From assembly GCA_003255065.1 (NCBI GenBank), contig QAOA01004621.1:635668-699667 (forward strand): a stretch of DNA of 64,000 bases, read 5' to 3'. The stretch comes from Cercis canadensis. Its lineage: Eukaryota; Streptophyta; Magnoliopsida; Fabales; Fabaceae. A program made the translations under genes and the position numbers. The notes below the pieces were generated by a model. The model worked only from the letters and a program-made list of their open reading frames with translations. It was not told the DNA's origin and did no database searches. Position 1 is the stretch's first letter. Every line of letters starts with the position of its first letter. This document shows, piece by piece, positions 47,119 to 59,426 of this stretch.

Positions 47119-49759
47119 AAGAAAATTCTGAATATATTCATCGCCTGAAGTCACCAGTGAAAAACTGCAATGGAAAATATCTATATGCTAGAAAAATGAA
47201 AACAATCACGTCAAAAACTTTAGATTGAAAATATTAAAAAACAATTATATAATTAGAATACAGAATCAGCACAAGAACATAACCAGAACTATATGTAATA
47301 AAAACAAAGGTCAAAACAATACATATGCTCTAAAAGTACGAAAATAGACTAACTCAGCTACTTTAACCAACAACTACCGAGTCAAAGCTTAAAAAGAATG
47401 AGCAGATGAATTCAAGTGGCTGTAAGACAGGCTAAGACATTTTATTACACCAGAGCACATAGTCTGCAATCACGCAATAACCAGAACCACATAAAGCATC
47501 TGCGCCCAATAAGCGATGATACACCTGAATCAAACACCCATTCAACTCAATCCATCATTACACAACCATCCTTCAAAGCAAATAATATTCTAAAAGTAAT
47601 TGCTTAAAACATGCAAACAGATCATGGCTTAATTTTCTTGTGAACTATAGTAATCAAATAGCCCATGTCAAAGCACATAGNCAAAGCTTAAAAAAATGGA
47701 GCAGATGAATTCAAGTGGCTGTAAGACAGGCTAAGACATTTTATTACGCCAGAGCACATAGTCTGCAATCACGCAATAACCAGAACCACATAAAGCATCT
47801 GCGCCCAATAAGCGATGATACACCTGAATCAAACACCCATTCAACTCAATCCATCATTACACAACCATCCTTCAAAGCAAATAATATTCTAAAAGTAATT
47901 GCTTAAAACATGCAAACAGATCATGGCTTAATTTTCTTGTGAACTGTAGTAATCAAATAGCCCATGTCAAAGCACATAGCTCAGACAACCCACTTTTAAT
48001 TTCAAAGATAAAACCAAGAATGCAAAGAAAATGAATCAGAAACAAAGCATACAGAATCCCCATTACAATGAGTCAGCAAGCAACTGGAGTAAACCAAAGG
48101 CCAAGTTGTCAGGAGATAACAAACAAAAAACACAAGGACATCACTCCCAAGTCAGCATCAAGGTTAATCTAAAAGAGTAATGCTACTCAATTTATCAACA
48201 AGTTTGTCAAGAAAAATTATGGCCACCTAGCATTTTCCAATGTTAAACAGATATAAACCTTACGCAGACTACTTCCATGTTTAACAAGCACTCAACATAG
48301 AAAAACGCCTAAGATAATTTCTTCAAAGCTCATAGCATGCAACTTATGAATGTGAATTGAAAGAGAATGTAACCAAAAGGTTGCAGTCAAAGAAAGAAAA
48401 ACAATCAGAAAAAAGTAGAGCACAAAATATATTATGGGGCAACCTGCTATTCACAACAGAAGCCAATTAAAAACTGCTTCCTGGCCCCAGTGAATACAAA
48501 ATAGAACAATAAAAGAATCCATACAACTAGTTAACTCCCATATAGCACTACATCTGAAGACAATTCCATATTTTTCTTCTCTCAATGATCAAATATCTTT
48601 AGTGACTCAGTATATGATCGCATACTTCACATCATATAACCAAGTGAGGAGACAAATAATGGGTTACTCAAGAACCCAATACTATCACCAACAAGACAAG
48701 TGCTAAGGTAAGTCAACAAGAATGTTGATGGCATACACAATTTAAATAGAAGGACTTATATGCATCAACATTATGCAGTCCCAAAGGACACAGCCAAACT
48801 ACAAGCAACAACTTCAGTATCACAAATGTGATGGTCATCCCTATGCTAATTATTGCTTATTTTAGATTACATGAAACCCACTAATGTCAACTAAATTCAT
48901 ATTGAAGAGCAAATTAAGATAAACTTATCAAATAAGAAGTCATAGGAAACAAATCAAAAAGTTAAATAATCCAATTTTGATGAAAGCACATGAAGGGAAC
49001 AGAGATAGCAGAAGTACAAGGGCTATGAGAAATCAAAATGCAGAATATCTACAAACAATCTTCTAAAGATCGATCATGCTTAATAGTCAGTCTTACCATG
49101 CCAAAAAATTCTCTTGAATTAAACATCCGACCAATGTGGTTAGCAATAGCCAGAACCAATCAATGAATATGGCATTTTCATTGCCAACTACAGTATATAC
49201 AGATACTAACATAAATCAAAGGCAAAAACAAAATACAAAATACAATAGCATATGGACTAGTAATCAGTCAATAATAGATTAACTGAAATGCATCTGTCAT
49301 TAATCTAAAAAGACAAAAGCAACTGAAATAATGAATTTAGAGCTTTGCTTTAGCTATTCAGCTGGTAAAACTTTTTTCTAAGTTCATTTGTTTATTCATA
49401 GATGCACGTGAAACAATGGGATAAGCTGATTTCATGAAAGCTTCTTTAAATTTACATAATGAACATTCATCCACCTTGTTATTGCCAAGCCTTCCTATTA
49501 TCTACTACATATTTTTAGATGCATAATTAATTTACAGTGAAATGGAAAGAGTAATAATCTGTTTGCCAAGCCTTCCTAGAGAAAGCTCAATTTAGAAACT
49601 ATGAAGTTGAACTTTTCAACTAATATTTTTCGTTTCCTTCTGCTAAGACAGCAATCAGGAGAAAAGATAAAGTGGCTAAAGCTACTATCTCTCTACGTTT
49701 ACCAACCCGCCCTTGCCCACTTGAGTTGAATTCAATTCAATAAATACCATTCCCTTAAT
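47117..49759. repeat. Long direct repeat, copy 1 (copy 2 at 61291-63575)
   Basis: This copy starts AAAAGAAAATTCTGAATATA and ends at the 730-base gap. It matches 61291-63575 at very high identity, apart from an indel of about 60 bases near 48930 and its own 299-base internal duplication around the N at 47681. Its right end, read on the minus strand, includes IELNSTQVGKGGLVNVER, the exon-like sequence also found in copy 2. It is probably a second haplotype or contig of the same locus, or else a recent segmental duplication. Confidence 0.9.
47383..47980. repeat. 299-bp direct duplication around a single N
   Basis: Bases 47383-47680 and 47682-47980 are nearly identical (CAAAGCTTAAAAA through AAAGCACATAG), separated by one N at 47681. 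The related copy 2 locus has this segment only once, which supports an assembly artefact. Confidence 0.9.
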
Positions 49760-50489
49760 NNNNNNNNNNNNNNNNNNNNNNNNNNNNNNNNNNNNNNNNN
49801 NNNNNNNNNNNNNNNNNNNNNNNNNNNNNNNNNNNNNNNNNNNNNNNNNNNNNNNNNNNNNNNNNNNNNNNNNNNNNNNNNNNNNNNNNNNNNNNNNNNN
49901 NNNNNNNNNNNNNNNNNNNNNNNNNNNNNNNNNNNNNNNNNNNNNNNNNNNNNNNNNNNNNNNNNNNNNNNNNNNNNNNNNNNNNNNNNNNNNNNNNNNN
50001 NNNNNNNNNNNNNNNNNNNNNNNNNNNNNNNNNNNNNNNNNNNNNNNNNNNNNNNNNNNNNNNNNNNNNNNNNNNNNNNNNNNNNNNNNNNNNNNNNNNN
50101 NNNNNNNNNNNNNNNNNNNNNNNNNNNNNNNNNNNNNNNNNNNNNNNNNNNNNNNNNNNNNNNNNNNNNNNNNNNNNNNNNNNNNNNNNNNNNNNNNNNN
50201 NNNNNNNNNNNNNNNNNNNNNNNNNNNNNNNNNNNNNNNNNNNNNNNNNNNNNNNNNNNNNNNNNNNNNNNNNNNNNNNNNNNNNNNNNNNNNNNNNNNN
50301 NNNNNNNNNNNNNNNNNNNNNNNNNNNNNNNNNNNNNNNNNNNNNNNNNNNNNNNNNNNNNNNNNNNNNNNNNNNNNNNNNNNNNNNNNNNNNNNNNNNN
50401 NNNNNNNNNNNNNNNNNNNNNNNNNNNNNNNNNNNNNNNNNNNNNNNNNNNNNNNNNNNNNNNNNNNNNNNNNNNNNNNNNNNNNNNNN
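49760..50489. other. Assembly gap, 730 Ns
   Basis: This is a run of N followed immediately by a (TA)n microsatellite (50490-50513). The open frames reported across it are meaningless. Confidence 1.
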
Positions 50490-50513
<24 letters not shown>

Positions 50514-50522
<9 letters not shown>

Positions 50523-51749
50523 TAGATGGTGTCACCCTTAGCGCAAGAATGAGAACATTGATCACATTTGCTTTTAAATTTTAGTATTTAAGAAAAAAAA
50601 AAAAAAGTAAAGATTAAAGCAGTTATATATATGCCTATGATACAGATTTTAGGAAAAATGTATTTTTTTTTTATTAACCGAACAGATATATTGACAATTA
50701 CTTCTTACAAATTCTACACTAGCATAAAGGCAAGTTATAAAATATATAAATCTTAAAAAGTAGAACGTTATATGAAAATTTAACAAAGAATAGACACTTA
50801 CATGATTATCAAAGTTCTTGAACATTTCTGATTCTATCCTTTTTTAAAGGCCTTTTTCTATTCATGTGAGACTCTCCTCCTTCATATTCTTACCTTTCAA
50901 TTTTGGTATAAGATAATAGAGATAAAATAGAAAGAACATGGTATAAGTTTGAATTGCTAGTCTTACTGATGTTAGAATTGGGTCCAAATCCAAACCCTCA
51001 AGTTATTTTAAGCTTTTGTCCAAAATCAACAACAAATTCTCCAAAATGGACCAAACATAAATAACTTTTACACAACAAGCAATAACTAATGCCTCAAGTA
51101 AGCAGACAGATGATGAATCATAGAGAATAGAAGGAAATATTAAAAAGAGCGAGAGAGGGGGGGGGGGGGGGGGCCNGGGGGGGGGGGTAGGCAACCCTAG
51201 ATTTGAAGGTGTATCAAAGGGAAGAAGAGGAACTGGGTCACGGAAATCGAAGCTGGAAAGTGTTTTGATAACGGAACTAGCATTGAATCTCGTATCGGAG
51301 AAGTTCCAAAATGAGCAGATTGTGCATTATCAAGGGTCAACAATGATTTTTTTTTTTTCATATATTTTGAAAGGGCGAGAGAGTGGGAGTGTGAGAGAGA
51401 GTATGAGAGGTGCGTTGGTGGTGGTGGTCGCAAACCGTTGGCGGTGGCTCTGCTACCGCTGATGACTCAGATGCGATGGGAGAGAGCGACGGACGAGCGA
51501 GAATGTGGACACTTTGGATTTGGTTGTTATTTTTTTATTTATAAGTAAGTGGTTGAGGGAAGTTTTGGAACCATGATATTTTTAGGTAATTTCTCAAGGT
51601 ATTTTACCATGAGAACCTCAATATACAAGAATAACACACTACTAAGATGATGCTAATTAAATAATCATAACAAAGCCACTAAACACATAACAAGCAGGTG
51701 CAGCTGAGCTTGAGAATGAAGAAAAGTTAAAGAAGGGAGAGGAAGAAGA
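50514..51749. other. Intergenic with G-run and GA/GT low-complexity tracts
   Basis: No gene is recognised. A G run at about 51157-51187 contains an N (51176). A GC-richer block at 51360-51500 (GGTGGTGGTGGTCGC) may be a promoter or exon remnant but has no identifiable frame. Confidence 0.4.
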
Positions 51750-51750
51750 N

Positions 51751-51754
51751 CTAA

Positions 51755-51788
<34 letters not shown>

Positions 51789-52741
51789 TTAAAGCAGTCC
51801 AGTTAATATTTGATAGTTGGAATAGCTCTTCTATTAGTTGTGAGGGATTGGTAATCTTCATTAGCCATATACAGTTATACACATTAAATATCAATCTATG
51901 TATTATGATGATATTACTAGAAGGTAATTTTCTTGCTAAAATATCATTAGTCCTCTAGTTATTTTTTGTATATGTTATGTGTTGCTTTTGTTTATATCCA
52001 CATATTATTCTATTATTTATCTTCTTCCTATTGGGCCATACTAATGGTCTACCATTCAGAAAAATCATACTTCTATGAAGTGTCATTTTCAATCAAAACA
52101 TTGCTTTCTTTTTAAGCGTACTCATCTTGGCACTTATTTACAAGTTGTAGGTAGGGTGAAATGGTCTTGTACCCTTGTGAGAACTAATTTGATTTGACTT
52201 AAGAGTCACTTGGTAATTTTTTTTTTTTTAAAAAAAAAAGAGGAAAGGAACCTGTGATATGAGAAATAAGATAAATTATTTTGAATAACTTTATGGAAGT
52301 AAATATGAAATTTGTTGATAGACTTCAAGCATTTCTTTAAAATATTTTGTCATATAAATAATTTTTTTCATTTTTCACATATAATTTTATTTATTATCTT
52401 GCAAGAAGCAACTTCCAAAAATAAACTAGTTGTAATCAACAACAGTATTTAAGGTAGATTTTATTTTTAGAGAACATAATTCTTCTTGGAAACAAAAGGA
52501 TGAAATCACAATTAGTTAGCATTAACAAGGGAAGTAACAAGGCAAAGTAGTGCTTGAAACTTTAAGACCCTCACATTTTTTAGATCCCATGGGGCTTTAA
52601 TCATGATACATAAATTGTCATATCAAATGTGTTCTTTGATGTTACTTGATGCCATGGTCAAGCGCTTTAGGCTTATGATGTCTTTTCTATGGAGATCTAT
52701 GAGCATTTTGTCTAAATGGACTTCTTTTTCCTTTTAGGAGT
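51751..52741. repeat. 1-kb repeat copy bounded exactly by single Ns (copy 2 at 54092-55090)
   Basis: The segment lies precisely between Ns at 51750 and 52742. It matches 54092-about 55090 (CTAAGTGTGTGTG, AAAGCAGTCCAGTT, then TTGTGAGGGATTGGTAATC) with few differences. Being an entire inter-N contig, it is probably an allelic contig placed next to its partner. Confidence 0.88.
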
Positions 52742-52833
52742 NAGTCACTCATAAGCTTAAGTGACTTTCTAATGGAATACCTACAGTAACAAGTTGACAG
52801 AATGGCATATTAAATCAGTATGTTGATAGGATG

Positions 52834-53975
52834 CTAAAATTTATATTCATACCTTGAATGGACATTCAGGACTTCCACATTGTCTCCTTTCACAGTATCT
52901 TTCAGTGAGATGAGGGTTGGGATATGAGTAATTGCTTCAAATTTATATTGAGTTTCACAAATCTTCAAAATTTTAAACTTATTCTTCATAAAGTAAATAA
53001 AACGATTACTTGAATGATGCATTAATATCGTGTCTTTCTTAAAAAAATTTATAGGCCTATATAAAGCACACAGCCATTGAGGTTCCAACATTTCTATCCT
53101 AAAAATGTTAGCCCATGATTCTTTAATGCCACATTCCCTCATCAGCCACAATCTAAAAAGAAAGAAAGAATATCTATCACAAATATAATGGCAACCCTTC
53201 AATTCTCCCATGCTGATATACTTTAGGCTCACCCGTCCATTCTCAAACACAGCAGGAGGAGAAGGGAAGGATTCAAACCTCTGTTTTTCAAATTTAAAGC
53301 ACAAAATTGATGCTTCTGAGGAATCCAATCTTATCCAATGAAGTGCTCCCTTCAAACAAGTAGGAAAATGAAGCCCAAGCGGCGAACTAGGAGCCCCTCC
53401 AAGACTTTTCCATATTCTTTTCCCTAGTGTGTGTATTTCAGCCATAAAATTACAACTTTACGTCACTGCACCCGTATCATGATTTTTATCTTGTATATTT
53501 TCATAAAAAAAATATCAGCACCTTATATTCTTTGGCTTTTGGATCATATCCAAAGGCAGAATCAATTGTGTTGGAAAACAAACCATTACTTGATTTATCA
53601 TTCTTAGTTTCTGGAAGTCTCATGAACTCTTCTGTAATTGTATTGCAAACAACAAATGGGGTTGTGCCCTTGGCATCACGCAAGCAAAGCAAGCCATTAC
53701 ATGAATTCACCACATCAAATTTGTCATCTCTAGGTTTGCAAGCAATATAATTCATTTTTCTACCACCATTTCTTCCCTCGTCCATTTTCTCAAGCACCAT
53801 TCTGGCATCGCGCAGAGGAAGCTTGAATTTTACCTCAAGCTTCATGTGCTTCTTTTCAGGATCAAACTCCGGTAGATGAAGGATTCTATACACACGCTTA
53901 GGATCACTGGTTCGAATCATAACATCAGCTGGTGGACCTTTAAAGTGCTGCTCAGCAAATGATGGTTCTGAAATC
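52834..53975 (-). pseudogene. F-box-associated (FBA) protein pseudogene, 5'-truncated
   Basis: The family consists of SCF ubiquitin-ligase substrate receptors. Here the frame begins within the end of the F-box (LISEPSFAEQHFKG), then DVMIRTSDPKRVYRI, the FBA signature VVNSCNGLLCLRDAKG, PFVVCNTITEEFMRLPE and FGYDPKAKEYKVL, followed by AEIHTLGKRIWKSLGG and a C-terminal beta-propeller-like half to 52834. Two defects are seen: the frame shifts in a run of eight T near 53510, and an in-frame TAA lies about 20 bases before MAEIHTLG. The F-box motif itself is missing because the 5' side is replaced by a 95-base sequence that also occurs in IleRS intron 5. It is flanked by the 1-kb repeat copies. Confidence 0.85.
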
Positions 53976-53976
53976 A

Positions 53977-54075
53977 GATTTAACTGGTTCAGGTTTCATT
54001 GATAGTTTTTAAACCTCAAATGATGGGATTCGTAATTCTCTTAATTTTTCATCACTAGTCTAGAAATTTAAACCT
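53977..54075. repeat. Sequence shared with IleRS intron 5
   Basis: TTTAACTGGTTCAGGTTTCA through GAAATTTAAACCTG matches 29732-29830 at roughly 90 percent. It abuts the broken 5' end of the F-box pseudogene. It could be a small dispersed repeat or a copied intron fragment. Confidence 0.75.
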
Positions 54076-54091
54076 GATGCTTTCTATTCCA

Positions 54092-55440
54092 CTAAGTGTG
54101 TGTGTGTGAGAGAGAGAGAGAGAGTAAAGCAGTCCAGTTTATATTTGATAGTTGGAATAGCTCTTCTATTAGTTGTGAGGGATTGGTAATCTTCATTAGC
54201 CATGTACAGTTATACACATTAAATATCAATCTATGTATTATGATGATATTACTAGAAGGTAATTTTCTTGCTAAAATATCGGTAGTCCTCTAGTTATTTT
54301 TTGTATATGTTATGTGTTGCTTTTGTTCATATCCACATATTATTCTATTATTTATCTTCTTTCTATTGGGCCATACTAATGGTCTACCATTCAGAAAAGT
54401 CATACTTCTATGAAGTGTCATTCTCAATCAAAACATTGCTTTCTTTTTAAGCGTACTCATCTTGGCACTTATTTACAAGTTGTAAGTAGGATGAAATGGT
54501 CTTGTACCCTTGTGACAGCTAATTTGATTTGACTTAAGAGTCACTTGGTAATTTTTTTTTTTTTTTAAAAANTTTTTTTTAAAAAAAAAAGAGGAAAGGA
54601 ACCTGTGATATGAGAAATAAGATAAATTATTTTGAATAACTTTATGGAAGTAAATATGAAATTTGTTGATAGACTTCAAGCATTTCCTTAAAATGTTTTG
54701 TCATATAAATAATTTTTTTCATTTTTCACATATAATTTTATTTATTATCTTGCAAGAAGCAACTTCCAAAAATAAACTAGTTGTAATCAACAACAATATT
54801 TAAGGTAGATTTTATTTTCAGAGAACATAATTCTTCTTGGAAACAAAAGGATGAAAACACAATTAGTTAGCATTAACAAGGGAAGTAACAAGGCAAAGTA
54901 GTGCTTGAAACTTTAAGACCCTCACATTTTTTAGATCCCATGGGGCTTTAATCATGATACATAAATTGTCATATCAAATGTGTTCTTTGATGTTACTTGA
55001 TGCCATGGTCAAGCGCTTTAGGCTTATGATGTCTTTTCTATGGAGATCTATGAGCATTTTGTCTAAATGGACTTCTTTTTCCTTTTAGGAGTAGTATATT
55101 GTAAAATCTTGGAATAAAAAACACATGGGTGTATATATGTATGTACAAGTACAACTTACCAATAAAAAAGAATCATAAATAAATAACATTCTACAGAGGT
55201 TAATTCTACCTCTTATTGCTCCTTACTTTTGAATTCTCTTATGTATACATGCATTGGTATAGAAGAGTTGTGAGACTGCATCCATCATAAAATAAATCAT
55301 CTCATCCACATGTAAAAACTTTACTTTGTATTGACTAGTTCGCCATCATTCCTTTGAATTTGAAGTGCTGCACAGGAATGTTACAGCCAAAGCTGTTGTG
55401 TTTTTTTATATCTATAGACAAAACCAAGAATCAAATTGCT
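54092..55440. repeat. 1-kb repeat copy 2 plus the dispersed repeat with an unfilled MULE site
   Basis: The first kilobase equals 51751-52741. From 55055 it matches the flanks of the Pack-MULE at 22.1 and 24.2 kb, and holds a single uninterrupted TATTGTAAA (55097-55105), the pre-insertion site. One N is at 54572 in a T/A-rich spot. Confidence 0.85.
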
Positions 55441-55738
55441 TCGGCTAATGATGGCATGTGTTGAAGGTTGAAATTTTAGAGAAAAAATATAACCATCGGC
55501 AAAGATAGACGAGGAAGAAATCAGAAACTTGCCAACATTGCAGACAAGTTTTCAATGGGAGAGCATTCATTGGTGAAAAGGTTTTGTTGGCAATTTTGTA
55601 AACCCAGATGGGACAGCTATGTATTGGCATTCCGTTAGCTAATGGAGGGAGTGGCAACTGCTGATGCTTTAGGCAAAGTTGAAGTGGAGGAGGTGAAGTC
55701 AATGGCAAATTAACTGGAACAACAGGGCACTAAGTATT

Positions 55739-55800
55739 ATTACTAAGTATTGTGGGCTAGTGGTAACGGTGCTCACTCTCCTTGTTATAGTGGTTCCAAA
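55739..55800 (+). repeat. tRNA-like SINE candidate (also at 58076-58135)
   Basis: GTGGGCTAGTGGTAACGGTGC resembles an A-box and GTGGTTCCAAAGG a B-box, 30 bases apart as in tRNA-derived SINEs. No tail or target duplication is clear. The copy in the tandem unit 2 does not count as independent support. Confidence 0.4.
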
Positions 55801-56754
55801 GGTGCTTGGAGTTACTAAAATTAAATATCACTTGCACAGTTAAGAAAGATGCTATTTCTTTGTTGGGCTCATGGACTATACTCCTTTAAAGATATAGAAT
55901 TAGTAATTACTAGATTACAAAACATCCATTGCTTCGAGTTCAAATTTCATCTTCTTCCATACTTCACAGCAGCAGCTAATTCAAGACTCTTAACCGTGCG
56001 GATAATTTCATTACCCTCGTGAACAAGATCATGTCCTTCATTACAAGCTTGTACACATGCTTCTAGTGCTACTCAATTAGCTACAACACCGGGTACATTT
56101 CCCCAAGGGTGCCCTAAAAGTTCCTCCACCGAAGAGACGACATAGTCATGTTGATGTGCACATTCCAATATATATATTGATTTTTGGTAAATGGATAAAC
56201 TATTTTATGACGATATAAAGTGACATGGCATCACATATAATTTTCATTGTTATTGCTTTTAGATTTTGTAGATATTTTTATTAAGGCCCAAAATGGTCTT
56301 GGCTCACCAAGACCCAAATACCTTAATTACTAACATACCCTTTAAACATTTTCCTCTTCCTATAAATACTCTATTCTAACATGTATAAAGACTTTTCACT
56401 CTCTCTTCAAGTATTGTTACTATTAACTCGGTCCGGCCTAACTTGACTTTTGGATTCTGGTTATCTCCACCCAGTCCAGAGTTCACATGTATTTATTGTG
56501 TAGATTGGACCTCCAGCCCATACCGAATCTGAAGGTCCTTCACCCGACCTAACCTTGTAGCCCACCTCACTCCTAGACCTAGCTCCCTCATTTCAACACA
56601 GGCATCATTAGATTTATTATTGAACAACAAATAAAATATCTAAGGAGAAAACAAGGTTATAATTCAATGTAATTAAGGACATCATAATATCATCTAAGCA
56701 AGTCGTTTTCACATCCTGCATGATATGTCATCAATATATGTCCATCACAATTTT

Positions 56755-57349
56755 TTTAATCAATGTGGGACTTTTGCTCCACTTCTTTCATTTTCCAATA
56801 CTCCCCCTCAAGTCCAACTGACCTTATTTATTTATTTTTTATTATAATCTTTCTAGTCTTTCAATCTTCACCTTGGGTTTGTACTTCAAGCTTTTTGAGC
56901 CTCACAGGCCACATGTCTCTCTCTTTTATTTATTGCCTGGGCTTGTGCTCCTTTTCAGGAATTGAGTCTTAGAGGCCACAGGTCTGTGCAACATTTTGCT
57001 TGGGTCTTCATCATTGAGCCTTTTTTTTTTTTTTCTCCTTTGGGTATCAGGTCTTAGGTTGCAGGTCTTCATCAGGAAATTAAACCTTGGATCGTGAATA
57101 GGTTGTTAAGTCATATAAGCTCTAATACCATGTTGACATTTTGTGAGTGGGCCCCTCCGTCCAAGTCTTCACTTATAATGCATGAGAGTGTTTTAGTCTT
57201 TCTTGTTGTGGAATTTATGTTTGAGAATACAACTTTGTCCAAAATGCTTAAGACAATTTAGACTTGTGCATTTCAAGCTTTATATTCACCTAACTTTGCT
57301 CTTTTCTAATCAATGTGACACTTTGCTCCACTTCTTTCATTTTCCAACA
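56755..57349 (-). mobile_element. TRIM-like LTR retrotransposon fossil, unit 1
   Basis: On the minus strand the order is: LTR end TGTTGGAAAATGAAAGAAG at 57349, a 218-base LTR, a primer site TGGTATTAGAGC (57119-57130, initiator tRNA-Met type), about 300 bases of non-coding internal sequence, a purine tract CTTGAGGGGGAG (56801-56813), then the start of a second LTR. There are no coding genes, as is usual for TRIMs. The second LTR resembles the first only over its first 50 bases, so the element is incomplete. Confidence 0.6.
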
Positions 57350-58011
57350 CTAATAATCTGGTACATTTATGAGAATTGTAGGGGGGGTAAATGAAGCAAC
57401 AGAACAGATCCATGTATTAGAGCAACCAAAAGTCTTAGTCTGAACAGCTGGGAATTCGTATCTATGTTAATTGTGTATTATGATGATCAATAAATAAGCA
57501 CAAAGATGAGATTTATGGTGTGCACAATTCTTGGGCTTTGTGCTGGCTGGCCTAGCCTATGCCAATGGCTTGAACTTTTTACAACATCATGGCCTTGATG
57601 ATGTCATCCGACCTTGTTTGTGCCTTCACTGGTTATATTTCAGAAACAGACAAGGCACAGAGGTTGTCTCTGAATGGGTTGTGTGAAGATGAACTGAGAC
57701 AAAGGGCTGACATATGACTTCTAATCCACTAAATCTAGTTGATTGGACCTAGAAACAGTCAGAAAAGGATAGGATTAGGCTGCTCAGCCTCCTCCGAATT
57801 TGTATGAAAACTTTTGTTTTTTTTTTTTGCTACTTTTGACTGAAGCTAGGATTATGATGGTTGATGTGGATCTGCTTTCCATGTTAAGAAAATATGGAGA
57901 GTTGAAAGGGTAGAGAGGAAAGTGTAGAAGAAGACAAATACATTGACTGACAGCTATACAAACAGTCTACCACTATTTATATTATGACAATGTGAAGACA
58001 CCTATACCATT

Positions 58012-59339
58012 AGGAGGTGAAGTCAATGGCAAATTAACTGGAACAACAGGGCACTAAGCATTATTACTAAGTATTGTGGGCTAGTGGTAACGGTGCTCAC
58101 TCTCCTTGTTATAGTGGTTCCAAAGGTGGTTGGAGTTACTAAAATTAAATATCACTTGCACAGTCAAGAAAGATGCTATTTCTTTGTTGGGCTCATGGAC
58201 TATACTCCTTTAAAGATGTAGAATTAATAATTACTAGATTACAAAACATCCATTGCTTTGAGTTCAAATTTCATCTTCTTCCATACTTCACAGCAGCAGC
58301 TAATTTAAGACTCTTAACCTTGCAGATAATTTCATTAGCCTCGTGAACAAGATCATGTCCTTCATTACAAGCTTGTACACATGCTTCTAGTGCTACTCAA
58401 TTAGCTACAACACCGGGTGCATTTCCCCAAGGGTGCCCTAAAAGTTCCTCCACCGAAGACACGACATAGTCATGTTGATGTGCACATTCCAATATATATA
58501 TTGATTTTTGGTAAATGGATAAACTATTTTATGACAATATAAAGTGACATGGCATCACATATAATTTTCATTGTTATTGCTTTTAGATTTTGTAGATATT
58601 TTTATTAAGGCCCAAAATGGTCTTGGCTCACCATGACCCAAATACCTTAATTACCAACATACCCTTTAAACATTTTCCTCTTCCTATAAGTACTCTATTC
58701 TAACATGTATAAGGACTTTTCACTCTCTCTTCAAGTATTGCTACTATTAAGTCGGTCCGGCCTAACTTGACTTTTGGATTCTGGTTATCTCCACCCAATC
58801 CAGAGTTCACATGTATTTATTGTGTAGATTGGTCCTCCAACGCATACCGAAGCTGAAGCTCCTTCACTCGACCTAACCTTGTAGCCCACCTCACTCCTAG
58901 ACCTAGCTCCCTCATCTCAACACAGGCATCATTAGATTTATTATTGAACAACAAATAAAATATCTAAGGAGAAAACAAGGTTATAATTCAATGTAATTAA
59001 GGACATCATAATATCATCTAAGCAAGTCGTTTTCACATCCTGCATGATATGTCATCAATATATGTCCATCACAATTTTTCTAATCAATGTGGGACTTTGC
59101 TCTACTTCTTTCATTTTCCAACACTCCCCCTCAAGTCCAACTGACCTTATTTATTTATTTATTATTATAATCTTTCTAGTCTTTCAATCTTCACCCTGTG
59201 TTTGTACTTCAAGCTTTTTGAGCCTCACAGGCCACATGTCTCTCTCTTTCATTTATTGCCTGGGCTTGTGCTCCTTTTCAGGACTTGAGTCTTAGAGGCC
59301 ACAGGTCTATGCAACATTTTGCTTGGGTCTTCATCATTG

Positions 59340-59426
<87 letters not shown>

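Larger units (their letters stand above)
55688..58011. repeat. 2.3-kb tandem repeat, unit 1
   Basis: The unit begins AGGAGGTGAAGTCAATGGC and is followed directly by unit 2 (58012-60184), which begins with the same words. Each unit contains a tRNA-like SINE candidate, a TRIM-like LTR fossil, and a copy of the IleRS intron 18 repeat at its end. Divergence between units is low, at the level of scattered single changes and homopolymer differences. Confidence 0.88.

Noticed and set aside
49685-50565. Three minus-strand open frames of 255-277 codons across 49.7-50.6 kb
   Set aside because: They are composed almost entirely of Ns from the assembly gap flanked by a (TA)n tract.
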